The position numbers and the translations under genes are program-made. A stretch of 64,000 nt of DNA from Apricaphanius iberus (lineage: Eukaryota > Chordata > Actinopteri > Cyprinodontiformes > Aphaniidae), in contig JAPXFQ010001133.1 of the NCBI GenBank assembly GCA_028564705.1, positions 2,618,001 to 2,682,000 of the forward strand, written 5' to 3'. Shown here piece by piece: positions 12,734 to 25,000 of the stretch. A model generated the notes under the pieces. The model made no database searches. It was not told the DNA's origin and saw only the letters and a list, made by a program, of their open reading frames with translations. The stretch's first letter is position 1. Every line of letters begins with the position of its first letter.

Positions 12734-13692
12734 CAGTGCGGAAAAAAAAAGTATTTAGTCGGCCACCACTTGTGCCAGTTCTCCATTTTAATTAATCTCT
12801 TTTAAATTCCATCATTGGTAAACCTCAATTATGAAAATGAGAAAAAAATGGTCCTTAAAATCACATGGTCTGATTTTTTAAAAATGTATTTTGCAAATCA
12901 TAGTGGAAAATAAGTATTTATTACCTCCAAACCAGCCTGTAACTTCTTCTGTAAGAAGTTCCTCTGTCCTCCACTTGTTACCTGTTTGAACTGGTTACCA
13001 GTATAAAAGACACATGTTCTCAACCTCAACCAGTCACACTCGAAACTCCACTACAGACCAAAGAGCTGTCAAAGGACACCACACGTGTCCCCCTGCTTAA
13101 GCCAGAACATGTCCAGGCCCGTCTGAAGTTTGAAAGAGAGCATCTGGATCATCCAGGACAGGATTGGGAGAATGTCAGAGAAGTAGCCATTTTTGGTAAA
13201 AGGTCTACTTGTGTTTGGAGGAGAAAGCACGGCATAGCTGCTGCGAAGCATGGGGGTGGAAGCATCATGTGTGGGACCAGGATAATTGAATGGGGCCATG
13301 TATGGTGGAATTTATACTAAAAACCCCCTCCCATCTGTGAGAGCATTGAAGATGAAACGTGGCTAGGTCTTTCAGCATGACAATGATCCCAAACACATCG
13401 CCATGGTAACCAAGGATACTCCATAGAAAGTCCCAAAACATGAAGGAATGGGCCAGAATAGCAGCAACAGTGGAAACCTGCTGAAGACCTACAGGTGGCC
13501 TTTGACCTCTGGGATTGATAACAAAGGGTTTATAACAAACTAGTGAGATGAACATTTGTTATTGACCAAATATTTATTTTCCTCTATAATTTGCAAAGAA
13601 ATTCTTTAGAAATCAGATCATGTGGATTTTCACGATTTAATTTCTCATTTTGTCACTCATAGGTGAGGTAAACCTATGATGAAATTAACAGA
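12734..13692 (+). mobile_element. Tc1/mariner-like transposon relic
   Basis: The left end (CAGTGCGG, poly-A, then GTATTTAGTCGGCCACCAC) matches a fish Tc1-type inverted repeat and follows a TA. Plus-strand coding remains are readable: LKPEHVQARLKFEREHLDH near 13094-13150, GKRSTCVWRRK near 13194, KHGGGSIM near 13247-13270. These are transposase segments, broken by stops and deletions. The right part is interrupted by the hAT-like element at 13693-14894; the original continues briefly after it (ATTACAGACCTC at 14895). Confidence 0.75.
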
Positions 13693-14894
13693 CAGGGTCC
13701 GAAATTAAAAGTTTGAGCCACCCACCAAGATGGCCAGTAGATGATAAAGGTTTACCGACTGGGCATATTTTTTACCTGCTGAAATTCTAAATGATTTTTA
13801 CACAGATATAACTAAAACACATTATTCCATTATATGATATTATGTTGAAGCCAGACATAAAGGAGGGACAATTTCAAAAATAGTTAATAAGAAAAATAAC
13901 ATTTGGTCAGTTCTGATAGCAATACCGTAGCTAAGTTAACAAATTAAACAGCCCCTCCGCTTAAAAAAGAAAAGCTTTTGTGAAAGTTGCTATTTTTTTA
14001 TTTGTGATTTTCTATTACATTGTCACATAAACCTTAACAAAAATAAAATGTCTTTAAATTTCATTTTAACTGATGGAAACAGTAAAATGTGACCAGCTCA
14101 GATTGGGTCCCCACTAAACAAACACCTTTGCTTTTATTTTAGTGCTAGAGCCCCAGACCCACTCTGGGCCTCTTTTAGCCCCTCTAATTAACCTCCTAGA
14201 TACGCCTCTGCTCAGCAGCACTGATAGAAATAGTTGCTCATTAATCTAAAAACTCAGGAGTCTCTGTGTCAGGAGAGAGCGAGAAAGGATTTTTCTTACT
14301 TTGGTCGCAGAGCGTTATTTAAAGTCTGTCGATTTATGACGCTGTAACTTTGGCCAAAAGCACGACCAGCCTCGCTCTCCGATCCGCTGGAGAAGTTGCC
14401 ATCGCAAAGCCGAAATAAAAGGAAACTAGACTTGAGATTGATTGAAGCAGTTTTTAATCCTAAATAAATCGCAGGAGTTAAAAAGTAATTGAAACTACAG
14501 GTTCGGTCAGTCAGACTGTTCTAAAACGTTGTGGCTCGCTGATGCGGCATGCGTCACTAATTACAGATGTTTTTTTCCTTCATCGGACACACGAATCACG
14601 TATGTGACATATTTTGGATTCAAACTGTAAATTTTGCCAACAGGTGAAGGATTTTCATGTCTGGAATGAGGAAATTAACGTATATTGGCGTTCAAGTTTC
14701 ACGTATTCTTGTGTACATCACATGCAGACGGTAGAGGAGCGTCACAGAAATCCTTAGAAAATGAGGATTAATATACATAACTAATTTGGGACAAACATTT
14801 AATCGCCATGTGGCAGATAGCGCTCCAAATTTTACTCACCAAACTGAAAATTTGCTTGCATTCAGCAAGTGGCGAGTGTTAATTTCGGACCCTG
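13693..14894. mobile_element. hAT-like non-autonomous transposon nested in the Tc1 relic
   Basis: It has perfect 16-bp terminal inverted repeats: CAGGGTCCGAAATTAA at 13693-13708 and its exact reverse complement at 14879-14894. The 8 bases after the right end (ATTACAGA, 14895-14902) match the left flank ATTAACAGA (13684-13692) except for one extra A, as expected for an 8-bp hAT target duplication. No transposase frame is visible in the 1.2-kb interior, so it would need a helper. Confidence 0.75.
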
Positions 14895-14902
14895 ATTACA
14901 GA

Positions 14903-17336
14903 CCTCATATTCACAATATTACTTAGTTTTAAACTATATCTACTTGCATGTACAGACAGGAATAGTATGAGGGCCTATTAGCAATAAATCATTTTTATTT
15001 CAGTTCAAGAAAAAGTTCAGAGTTTGAGTTGATGAGAAGAAAAACCTCATCACTGGTTTATTGTTTTAACCATATTAAAAGCATGAACAATTCAAACACA
15101 AACAGACCAGACATTCTGATTTTAATTACGATAAAAAGTATAGTTTTATTCCATAATTAGTGTGGTTTATGGTTTACATGGCTGCGTTTGAGCTTCTTAA
15201 TCAACTTGAAATGTGACAAAATTCATAGTAACCTAGTGTTAATATATTTTCTGGAGCAATAATTTTTTTTTAAAAATGGATGCCATTTATTGATGATATA
15301 TTTGATAATTTCAGGTGCGAAAGGTTCCTTGGCTTTAAATGATCTTACTTAGTTACTTACTTACATTCAAATAACTGCAAAGTACTTTGGTTTAATTGTA
15401 TCCTTAATGTCGATCATTCTTAAATCTGTTTGTTTACTTTTTATACTTGTGCGATTATTCTGTTCTGTTCTATTCTAGTTAAAATCCTGGACAAACCCCC
15501 AATTTATCCTATTCTATTTTTATGAGGGGGCAAGACACGAGAGGAAATTATGCGATAGCCTCTTAAATTTAAAAAGCTACATAAACATACTTGGATTTTT
15601 AAAGTATTCTAAATGACAATATGTATAGATACAGAATTATACGATTAGGCTCTAGATTAGAAATGCTAATTAGAAATGATTAGGCCAAAATGGCAAAAAC
15701 ATATTTGACACAAACTAACATTTTAGCAGCTTCACTCAATAGAGTAGACCTTGCATTTTGAGTGAGTTTCTTTTCCCATTGCTCGATGATTTGCTGAAAG
15801 AAAAACCTGTCACCATGGTTAATTTGAGTCATTTCTTTTTTACCACTGAGCTTTTAAAGCTGACTTTCTACAAGCAAGAACAATGACATGGCCTCTCCTG
15901 TAAAGGTCAGCAGAGAGAGAATGAAGCGAAAAGGTCGACTAGTGGAAAAACTAAACTGAACAAAATACCAAACTTTCATGCCTGAAATAAAAAAATCCTT
16001 TTAAAGGTAAATAATAAGGCTAAGTGTTAAGTGAATTTTATTGACGTGATAAAATGAACCCTGAATGACACTGGTTTAAACTGCAGTTTGTCCTAAAGGG
16101 CATATTTCCGCAGACAGCTGGGTAACGGTGAATGTGGCTACGGTGGTAGGAGTCCCCTCCCCAGCTGCCGGGAAAAGTAGAAATCATTCAAGTGCCAGCT
16201 CACCCCTCCTGGCAGCTTCAGTGGTAGAGTTCCATCTCACTCCAGTAGAGCACATGTTAGATGATGTCAGGTTTTGAATCAGGAAGGACAGAGGGAGAAA
16301 GTCCGGTTCATCTGAGCCGGACGGTCAACTAAGGCACAGTCTGCTTCAAGATGAGGAATTATTCTTGAGTTATTTCATATCTAGGGCCTACAATTCTCCT
16401 AGTACAGGTAAGAAGGCGGTTTCTGTTGAGTAGTATTGTTTATAATGAAGTATTGTTTGTTCTGGCTGCAATAAGTGCATCAATTGGTGGACCAAAACCC
16501 AGTCATCTGAAGAAATTGTAATCTAAACCTACATTTATACTTTCTTAATGTGTTAACATGTAGAGCAACCGCAGGGACAAACTGTGTTTATAGCTTCCTC
16601 CCATGCCCTCTCATTCTTGTTGCTACTGCATCCAAGATCTTGTTGTTGACATGGGTTTTGAAATAGCTGCAGTCCAAACGATCCACCATCTGGCCCCATA
16701 GGGAGTCGCTCCATCTGGAACATCCCACATATGAGCCAGTGTCTGTCATTAATATTTTTTGCCACTTTGCAAATGAAACCTGCATAAAGGAAGGAAACGC
16801 TGTTTGGTATTTAAGTATGTCCATGGGGTTCTTGTAGTTCTGAAAAACTGATTTTTATCTTTTTGAAGTATAACTTGCTTGGTATTCGGTTTGTAAGCTA
16901 TTTGACCCAAGTCATGTAGTCAAATACAGCAGAAACTAGATGCAAAAAAAATTTCTGCAAACTGTTTGCAACTATCTTAACATAGCTAATGTATATCAAC
17001 AACCTGGAGAAGTTTCTTTCCCCTCTTCAAGTTCGTCTCAAGGCATTCAAGCTGCCACTGTTTAAAATATTTCCATTTGTAGGGCAGGACCCTAGCTGTT
17101 TCATGTAGGCCCCTATGGGTCTGTGCTGACGCAACATGACAGGAGCTTTAGAACTACAAATTGGCTATTAATAGTGCTAGAGGGGTTGTGTTGCTGGTGG
17201 AGAGGACACATGCAGTACCTTTGGACTGCAAGAGTTGGATACTTCTGATATGAGCAATTGTACCACTTTGTGTTGAAATTTTTGCTAGTCCTTGATATCT
17301 ACATTACAGATTATTTTATCTCTTGTGTTCTTTCAG
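14903..17336. other. Non-coding stretch before the first visible tns1 exon
   Basis: Probably intron. Nothing is firmly recognised. Two overlapping antisense frames at 16553-16824 look protein-like but match no family I know (see findings). The last bases (17310-17336) form a good polypyrimidine tract and AG acceptor. Confidence 0.5.
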
Positions 17337-19013
17337 ACATTGGTCATACTCAAGGTCCAATTGATGGAAGTCTTTATGCCCGGGTTCAAAAGAAAGAGTC
17401 CCTGGAGGGAGTTGTTACCATTAATGGCCTTCCAGTCCGTGAAAACCCATTGACAAACACAGAGGGCTCTTTACAGCAACCTAACCATCAGCTTCAAAAG
17501 ACAGAGCAGTCCCTTCCAGTGGCAGGCCACACCTCCCTCCCTGCTGTAGATCACACCCTTTCCGTGAGCAGTGACTCGGGCAACTCTACCGCATCTATCA
17601 AGACCGATCGCACTGATGAGCACAGCCATTCCCTGCAAACGGCTGCAGGTCACCCCAACTCAACAACAGCCCACCCGGTGCTTAGCCCACAGGAGAAACG
17701 AGAATTAGACCAGCTTCTAAGTGGCCTAGAGCCACAGACTCAGCGACAGGCTTACTTGTCCACATCTACTAGTCCAGGGGGAGGGATTCGACACCTGGTC
17801 CCAGCACAGGTGCATGTCAACGGGGGTCATACCAGGCTTCTTAGGGCCCCCTCAACAGAGGAGCGTGAAACTGATATTCTTGACGACGAGCTTCCTAATA
17901 GCCAAGAGGGAAACAGTGTGGACAGCCTGGGTACCCTCTCATCCTTGGAGGGTCAGGCTACACCAGCTAGCCTCTACTACCAATCCCAGACACCTGTTAG
18001 TGGCCAGAACGACGGTCCATACCTTGAGAGGAACGTTCTTGGGGAAAAGCTGAGCGAAATGCCTGTGCATGGAGTGCGAACTCCTACAGTAACGCAGGAG
18101 AGGTCGGTAGACTCACCGTCACATCAGGGGGGGTGCAACAACTACCAAAATGGAGGAGGGATATACCGTTCACAGTCCTTTGGGAATCAACCACCCAGTA
18201 GCCCTGAGAACAGCGCTAAAACTATGCCCAAGGCGCCGGAGAGGAGTACCAGTAGTCGAGAGGCAGTTCAAAGAGGTCTTAACCACTGGCACCAGCATAG
18301 TCTTCCAGATGATCCCTTTGGGCCTCCTCCTCAGTCGACCCACAGCCTCCCTCATTTCCCGACCCCAGCCTCACAGCGTGACATTGAGCAATCCATAGAG
18401 GCACTGAACATGCTGATGCTCGACTTAGATCCAATTAACTCACACATGTCTAAGTCTCACAGCGCGCCACCTGGAGATACCACTATCACTTCATCCCAGA
18501 TACCCTTTTCCCAGACCCTGGCTAGGCCATCCTACCAAGGGGACTCTGCCATCCACGGCTGCAACAACTCTGGGTCAATGAACAGCACCTATCATCAGCC
18601 GCTACAGACGGCTGGGAGGGTTCCAACAGCGCCAAACCAGACTCCCGTCACAGAGTCTCCAGTGTACTCACCCCAAAGATCCAACACTGGCTACCCATAC
18701 CAGAACACCACTCCAACACACACTCCTGAGCCCTACCTCCACACACGCCAAACAGCTCACCACTACCCCACTGACACGTCTGCTAATCTCAGCCAGCAAC
18801 CTCACCAGAAACCAATCAACTCCACAAGCAACGTTTCACACTCCCCAGACCTCCAGGAGTCATCTCCTTACCCGGGATACAGCACCTCCTCTTCTCCTCT
18901 TCCTGCTCTCACGCCCCAACCCAAGGACACGTCGTCTTCTCCCCTGCCAAGGGAGCAAGACATAGAGGAGGAGACTCTGAACTTGGAAGGCTTGGTTGCT
19001 CACCGTATCGCCG
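17337..19013 (+). CDS. tns1: tns1 large central exon
   Basis: The acceptor is TCTTTCAG at 17329-17336 and the donor is GTAAGA from 19014. The exon enters and leaves in phase 1. It encodes ~558 residues rich in Ser, Pro, Thr and Gln, likely disordered. Visible TNS1-specific blocks include [15 protein letters not shown] near 17552, [16 protein letters not shown] near 17686 and [15 protein letters not shown] near 17862. At 18377-18432 it encodes [18 protein letters not shown], an LD-motif-like amphipathic helix. By position and pattern it resembles the talin-binding helix reported for tensin-3 (from memory). The open frame extends beyond both splice sites but those extensions are intronic. Confidence 0.95.
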
Positions 19014-22000
19014 GTAAGATTTCCATGTTTTATGTTGGATGTGGAAATTTATTTAAGTAAAATATCTTGAAGAAAATTCCTAACACTTAATGGTTCACAA
19101 AAAATTGAGAGATATACGTCAAGTGTTGATTTCTGTTCAATTTTACCCAGAAAATTTGAATATTCAATTAAAAGCCAATTAAAAAGGATTGTTCTTAGAG
19201 ATTTCCTGGCTTACCTAATAGTATTTCCGTGAACTGTACCTTGTATGCACTCAGTACCTACTAAGGACATCAGTGTAGCCTTCTGCTCATCTGCATTGTT
19301 GTCTCTGGTGTGTCTTTTGACAGCTGTGGCCAGTGTAGTGTAGTCCCTATGGTCAGTAAAATGTGTCCTGCTGGCTCCAAAAATCACTGATTGTGGACTG
19401 TGCACAGTCAACTTTACCAGGCCTTTCTTGATTATCTTATGGAATAATCATATGCTCTGACCAGGGGTCGTGTTTACAGAATATTTCCCAAATTTGACTG
19501 TTTTTTTTAAAACGGTGACGGAAAAATCAGAGGGTGGTGCATCATTTTGACAGATTACTGTAGACATCTTCAACTTTATGCACAGAGTTCAGGTAACTAA
19601 ATCATTAAAGGCACAATAAGACTGACAACTTGTGGTCAAATTGGAGTAACGCAGTCCATGAAGAAAAACTCAGCCCCTCACGTGAATTTAATGAGAGTCG
19701 CCTGTTAAGGATTGTTCGGAAGATACACCACGATGAGTGAAGACGAGTTATACATAGTAAGTTGATTGGTAGATAAATACACTTCAACGCAAAATTGAGT
19801 TATTTTTAGAGTCAACTATATTACTGCTAGCATTGTTAGTTAAACGTTAGCCTTTAGCCCGGTCGATGTCCGATTACAAATGGTGGCGCACTGTTTAGTG
19901 TTGAACAAAACCTTGCTGGCTCATGTGACTGGCTCTGGAACCAGGAAGTATGGACGCTGAACAGATATTGTAAACTGTGACTACGTCCTGTAGTTTTTAA
20001 AATAACAAAAATTTACAACCTCCCAGCCAGCTGAGATCAAAATCTGTTTCAATGTAACCTTCTGATCAACCTGGTTGGGACAATAGACTGTTGTGCGATT
20101 AAATCACTGTAAAATTCGTATATTCTGCACCTTTAAAAAAAAATAGATTTACATGAGAGCATCTGAGCACCATCTCAGACCTGGACAACGTAGTCATTAC
20201 ATCTCGTGGACCAGAACCTGACATCGTTGAAGAGTTAGTGTGGCTTTGGAGCGCGTCTGTGACCAGTGCATCTGATTACTGTGTCGTACCAACCAGTGGT
20301 GCATGCTGGGGGAGTTCCTCAGGTTAGAAAACGACTCGGTTAGAGGGCCTTGCCGACTTCTGATCAGTTAAACTGGAGACATTTTTCTTGATTGCCAAAC
20401 TTTGGGTGAAGTGGAGCTTTATTCTAGTCTCAAGTGTGGCAGTGACGCGCAGATTCAGCCTCCAGAACATCTAAATCCCCATAAGAAGCTCCTGGTTCGA
20501 GGGAAAAATCCGAAACCTCATCACAGTAACCTCTGCAGCAATCCCATTATTTGATTACCTGTACTTGGAGGTGAACATTTCAGTTCCATGATGAATTAGT
20601 GAGACTGTGGGGTCAGGCCACAGCAGGTGAACTGTTTGTATTTTAAGTGCAGTTCTTTGCTTGTTTTTGATGTAGTTCTCTGTTCAGCTTGTTCGGATTT
20701 TATATTATTTAAAAAGTATTAATAAAGCACTACTGAATACTTCATCATTAAAAATATTAACAGATTTTACAATAAAATATCTAGCGCCACCTCTGGTTCT
20801 GAGTAACTGATTTGGGTTTTTTTTCAACTTTTAGAAATTACATAAATAAAGAGTTAAAAAATATAATTTAGTGTGTAATTTTGTTTTTGTTTTTGATCGG
20901 GATTACTAAAATACCCTTTCTATGATATTGCAAAATTATTTCACAGATCAGGATCATGTAGGACGAACTGCAACTAAAACACATTAGGGTTGGAGATCAA
21001 GTTTACCTGAAGATATTACAGTGTACTTACATTAATGTGTTGCTTTATACTAGGATATAAGCATGAACTTCTCTGGTGTAAGATGTTTTTCTTTATTTTA
21101 CCCACAAAAAAGGAAGTTAATCCTACAACCAGGATGTAGGAATAGAGGAAAGCTTCACAATTATGTCATTAAAATGATACAAAGGGTAGCTGATTGCTTC
21201 CAAACCGCTGACTGAGGCTTAGAGAAGGCTGTGTAGCAGAACGTGAGCAGTCCAGCTTTCAGCAGTTTGTGTTACGGATTCATGGTGGGGTGCTGTAGCG
21301 GAGTACTGACCTGGCCTCGTAAAATTAGTTCTGCAGCTGAGACCAAGCAGATCTGGTGACAGCAGAGACGGGAGGGAGAACAAGAATAGCAGAGCCTGTA
21401 GGATCTACCATGCATTATCTGCATTCACAATATGCACTTTCATCCAAACCAGCTCTCTGGTGCCTCCTAGTGGAGTAAAACTTTCCAAGCTTACTTCCAA
21501 AACTTGATTTTCTGTCTTTTCCTCCTGTTTTTTTTGTTTGTTTTGTTTTGTTTTTGTTTAATCCATCTCTGTGGAAAACCTTTTTCTGTTGCGTCCTCTT
21601 CTGCACCTGTCCCACCCTCCTCCTCCTCCTCCATCACCTGCCTTTCCTCCCCTGGAACAGAGTACAACGCTCGTATCCGGGGCATCAGTGAAAGCATGAC
21701 ATCCCAGCAATCTGACCGCCATCGCTCCTATTCCTTCTCCGGTTTGTCCATTTCCCTCACTTTTAATTTTCCCATTTTTGCCTGCATCACTTATTTCTTT
21801 CTGCTCCCTTCCTTTTGCCCCGTGAGATCCTAATAAAAATGAGCTTGCTCCCACCAGTTTTAGATTTGGACTGTGTGCATATTTGTGGGATAGGAAGTCT
21901 GAAAGTGTTTCATTAGCTCTCATCCTAAGTTGTGAGTGGTGAGTTTATCTCGGTGGGTTTCAGGAGTCCGTTCTAGAGGAATGACCCCAGAGGTGAACCA

Positions 22001-25000
22001 GGAGACTGGGAGGCGCCGCACCACCAGCGAGGGGCACTACCAGAGCGGTCATGACAACATCTCGGCATCCCATTCGCCAGACTTCGCCAACAATCTGTTT
22101 CTGAACCCCGGGGGAAGGCCCAGAGAGGTATGGATAAACACAGTGATTCTCTGCTCCTAAATACAAATTGGCATAAGTCTGTAAATCAACTGTAAAATAG
22201 AAATAATCTCTTCAAGCACAGCAGGTAGAGATTCATCAAGAAAGTTTTTTTCAGCACGTTTTTTGACAAAAGTTTTCCGGATTTTCTCGTAGATGTTTTT
22301 CCGTGAATCAGTTGTCGATGTTGAGAAGGCCTGGGATGCAATCTCTGCTCTAATTCAGATGTTGCGGATTGGTTTTGTCAAAAGACCCTGTACTTTGTTA
22401 CCAAGTTGGTACAAAAAAAATTAAACATCACGGTACCAAGTTTTCTTAAGTACAGGTGGTACCGACGACGTGTTCAAACCCGGTTCCTTGATGTACACGC
22501 ATATTGAGCATGGTAAATCCACTTGTTGATAAAAAAGGGGGGAGATATTTTGGATTTGCAGCTGATGACGAGGGGAATATCATTGATAATCAATAACCCA
22601 TTTACAAACTATGTCATCAAAGTTTTCTTTTAAAAGAAAGAAACATTTCTAACTTAATAAAACACCTTGAAGACCGACACCCAGATCTGATGAAAGAGTT
22701 TAAGCAGGTAAGTTTCAAACTTATGCCAAATTTAGAGCTTCTCTTATGAATTAAAAAGTTTCCATTGAATGTCGGAATCAGTGGGATAGAAATAAACAGT
22801 TTGTGTGGTAATGGTGCGTTCTATTTGTACTTGGAACTCGTAGATTACGACTTCTGAGTGGGAAAAATCAACTGCAACGCTCTCTGAAGTCGAACTTCCC
22901 ACTTGGAAAGTCTGAGATTTTGTTTTGCTCCGACTTTGACTTTCAATATGGCCGCTACTCACATCAACACTAGCTGTGGTGGAAAAATGTCTATTTTACA
23001 AGACACGCTAGTAAGAATGCGTCTAAAATCCATCTTATATGTAGAGCCTGCAACTGTAATTTTAACTAAATAAAAAGGGGTGTTTGGAAAGTACAGATTA
23101 AAACGATGGTTGTGAAAGGTACTACAACTATGGCTACCTGAACGTCGCCATATTGGAATCGCGACTTATCCAAGGACGTTACTAGAAGGCCTTTTACTGG
23201 GTCATTACGCCAAACCCGGCTTCGAGTTCCGACTGCCAAGGTAAATAGAACATACCATAAATCGTTAGCTTCTGGGATTTGGCTAATGTTAATATAATAA
23301 CTGTTGGTGCGTTCACATCGGCCAAAACGTCAATGCCCCAAAACGTCAAGATTACATGGTAAGTCTATGTTTGATGTCTCCATGAAGCTTTTTGTGCTTT
23401 GGGTGAGTAAATTTTTTGAAACTTTTACTATTTTCCAAGCTTCAAAGCGACAACAGATAGCAACGCAGAAGTTGAGCTAGCTGAACTTTCGGGGCCATCC
23501 CCTGGGCGGTCACCAATCAGAGCGTCTCCCTGTAGCGATGTCGCCCCATGTTGACGTTGTCCAGCCAGCCACGATCCACCATTGATTAAAACATCAGGCA
23601 GAAATAGCCCCACCAACGCTCTTTGCTAGCTTCAGCCTTAATAACGTAAAGGCTTCAAACTTTGTGTGCATTTTTTGACCAAACTTTGGTTTGGTATCAA
23701 AATTGTACAGAGAACCGTGGATTTTTACTGGTATCGGTACTGAATACTGAAATATTGGTATGGTGACAACACTAGTCAGGACTATATGCAGACTACCTAA
23801 AGTCTTCCACAACCAACTCGCTCATCCAGATTCCGAAAAGTACTTTTTTTTCACTCAAATTGCTTCCAGATTGTTCTGAGGTCCTTCTAGATTCCCCCAA
23901 AGTATCTCCAGATACCAGGGAACTGTCAAACCCAGAGTCATGCTTGAGAACGCCTCTCTGCTCCTCTAGTCAGGTGGTGGCCCTCTTTACACCTCTTCAT
24001 CAGACACTTTGGTGATCCATGGAGATCCATTCCATGAAGCGCTCTGTGCACTGTTGAGCTAAACCAAAGACCACGTTGAATCTATATGAAGTCTGTAGCA
24101 ACGAGTAAATGTCATGATATTATATTAACCGTAGCCATGGCAGTGATCTCAACATCTGGATTCAAAAAAGATCTCAAGAGATGCAGTAACATCAGCCGAT
24201 TGGAAAACCTTTTTGGTAGAGCGTATCTAAATTATTTGAAAGAAAAAGTAGCTTTGGAAGCTAAAATAACTTGGTTCAAAGCTACTTGACATGTTTGCAA
24301 AGTGCGGTGTTAGTAGTGATTGTGGAGATAAGGACAGAAGATGTTAGCTTCTGTGGTCGACGTTAAACCGTTTCCACCATGTACATTGATGAATGTTAAG
24401 GTATATTTGGTGTCTGAAATTTTGAAGTTAGGTGTTTTTAGAGAAGATCTCAACTATTCTGGGATTTTAGCTGTTCACAGGCTGCCGGTTGGGGTCGCAT
24501 TTCAGATGGATTGGGCTCTCCATGTTGTGTGATTCACTGCCACCTACTGGCCAGCTGGTATAATTCCATTAAAAAGGTGGAATTTGCACAACTACATTTT
24601 ATACATTGTAACAGCAATTTGGATTTTTTTCACCAAAAAATTATTTCCATTATGAGTTACAGTTGTGCATATTTCATATTTAATATATTTTTGTCTTGTA
24701 TCCTTTTTGTTTAGTGCAATAGACAACAATTATCTCAGTTGTTAGGAAGAAATAAATGAAATGATTAATGACGACTCAGTCATGACAAAAAGCTGAAACA
24801 TGAGAAAATTGTATTTTTTCATTACCTTAAACAATATAGGAAGACAGTAAAGTATGTGGAGACATTGTTTTTTGTATTTTTCACTCAATAATTTGATTTT
24901 ATTATATTTTTTATTTTGCTTTGTCGCATTTGTCCTTAAAAGTAAAAACATGAAACATGAAAACGTGAAAAGGTAATTTTAAACTTAAATTTGTTAAGAA

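Noticed and set aside
17258..17336. ATG at 17258 as a tns1 start codon
   Set aside because: The frame is open by chance upstream of a strong acceptor at 17336. The upstream residues do not resemble tensin, and the protein block DGSLYAR is internal in tensin-1.
21504..21833. Hydrophobic 109-codon + frame around a tns1 exon
   Set aside because: It is in a different frame from the exon and mostly translates the polypyrimidine tract.
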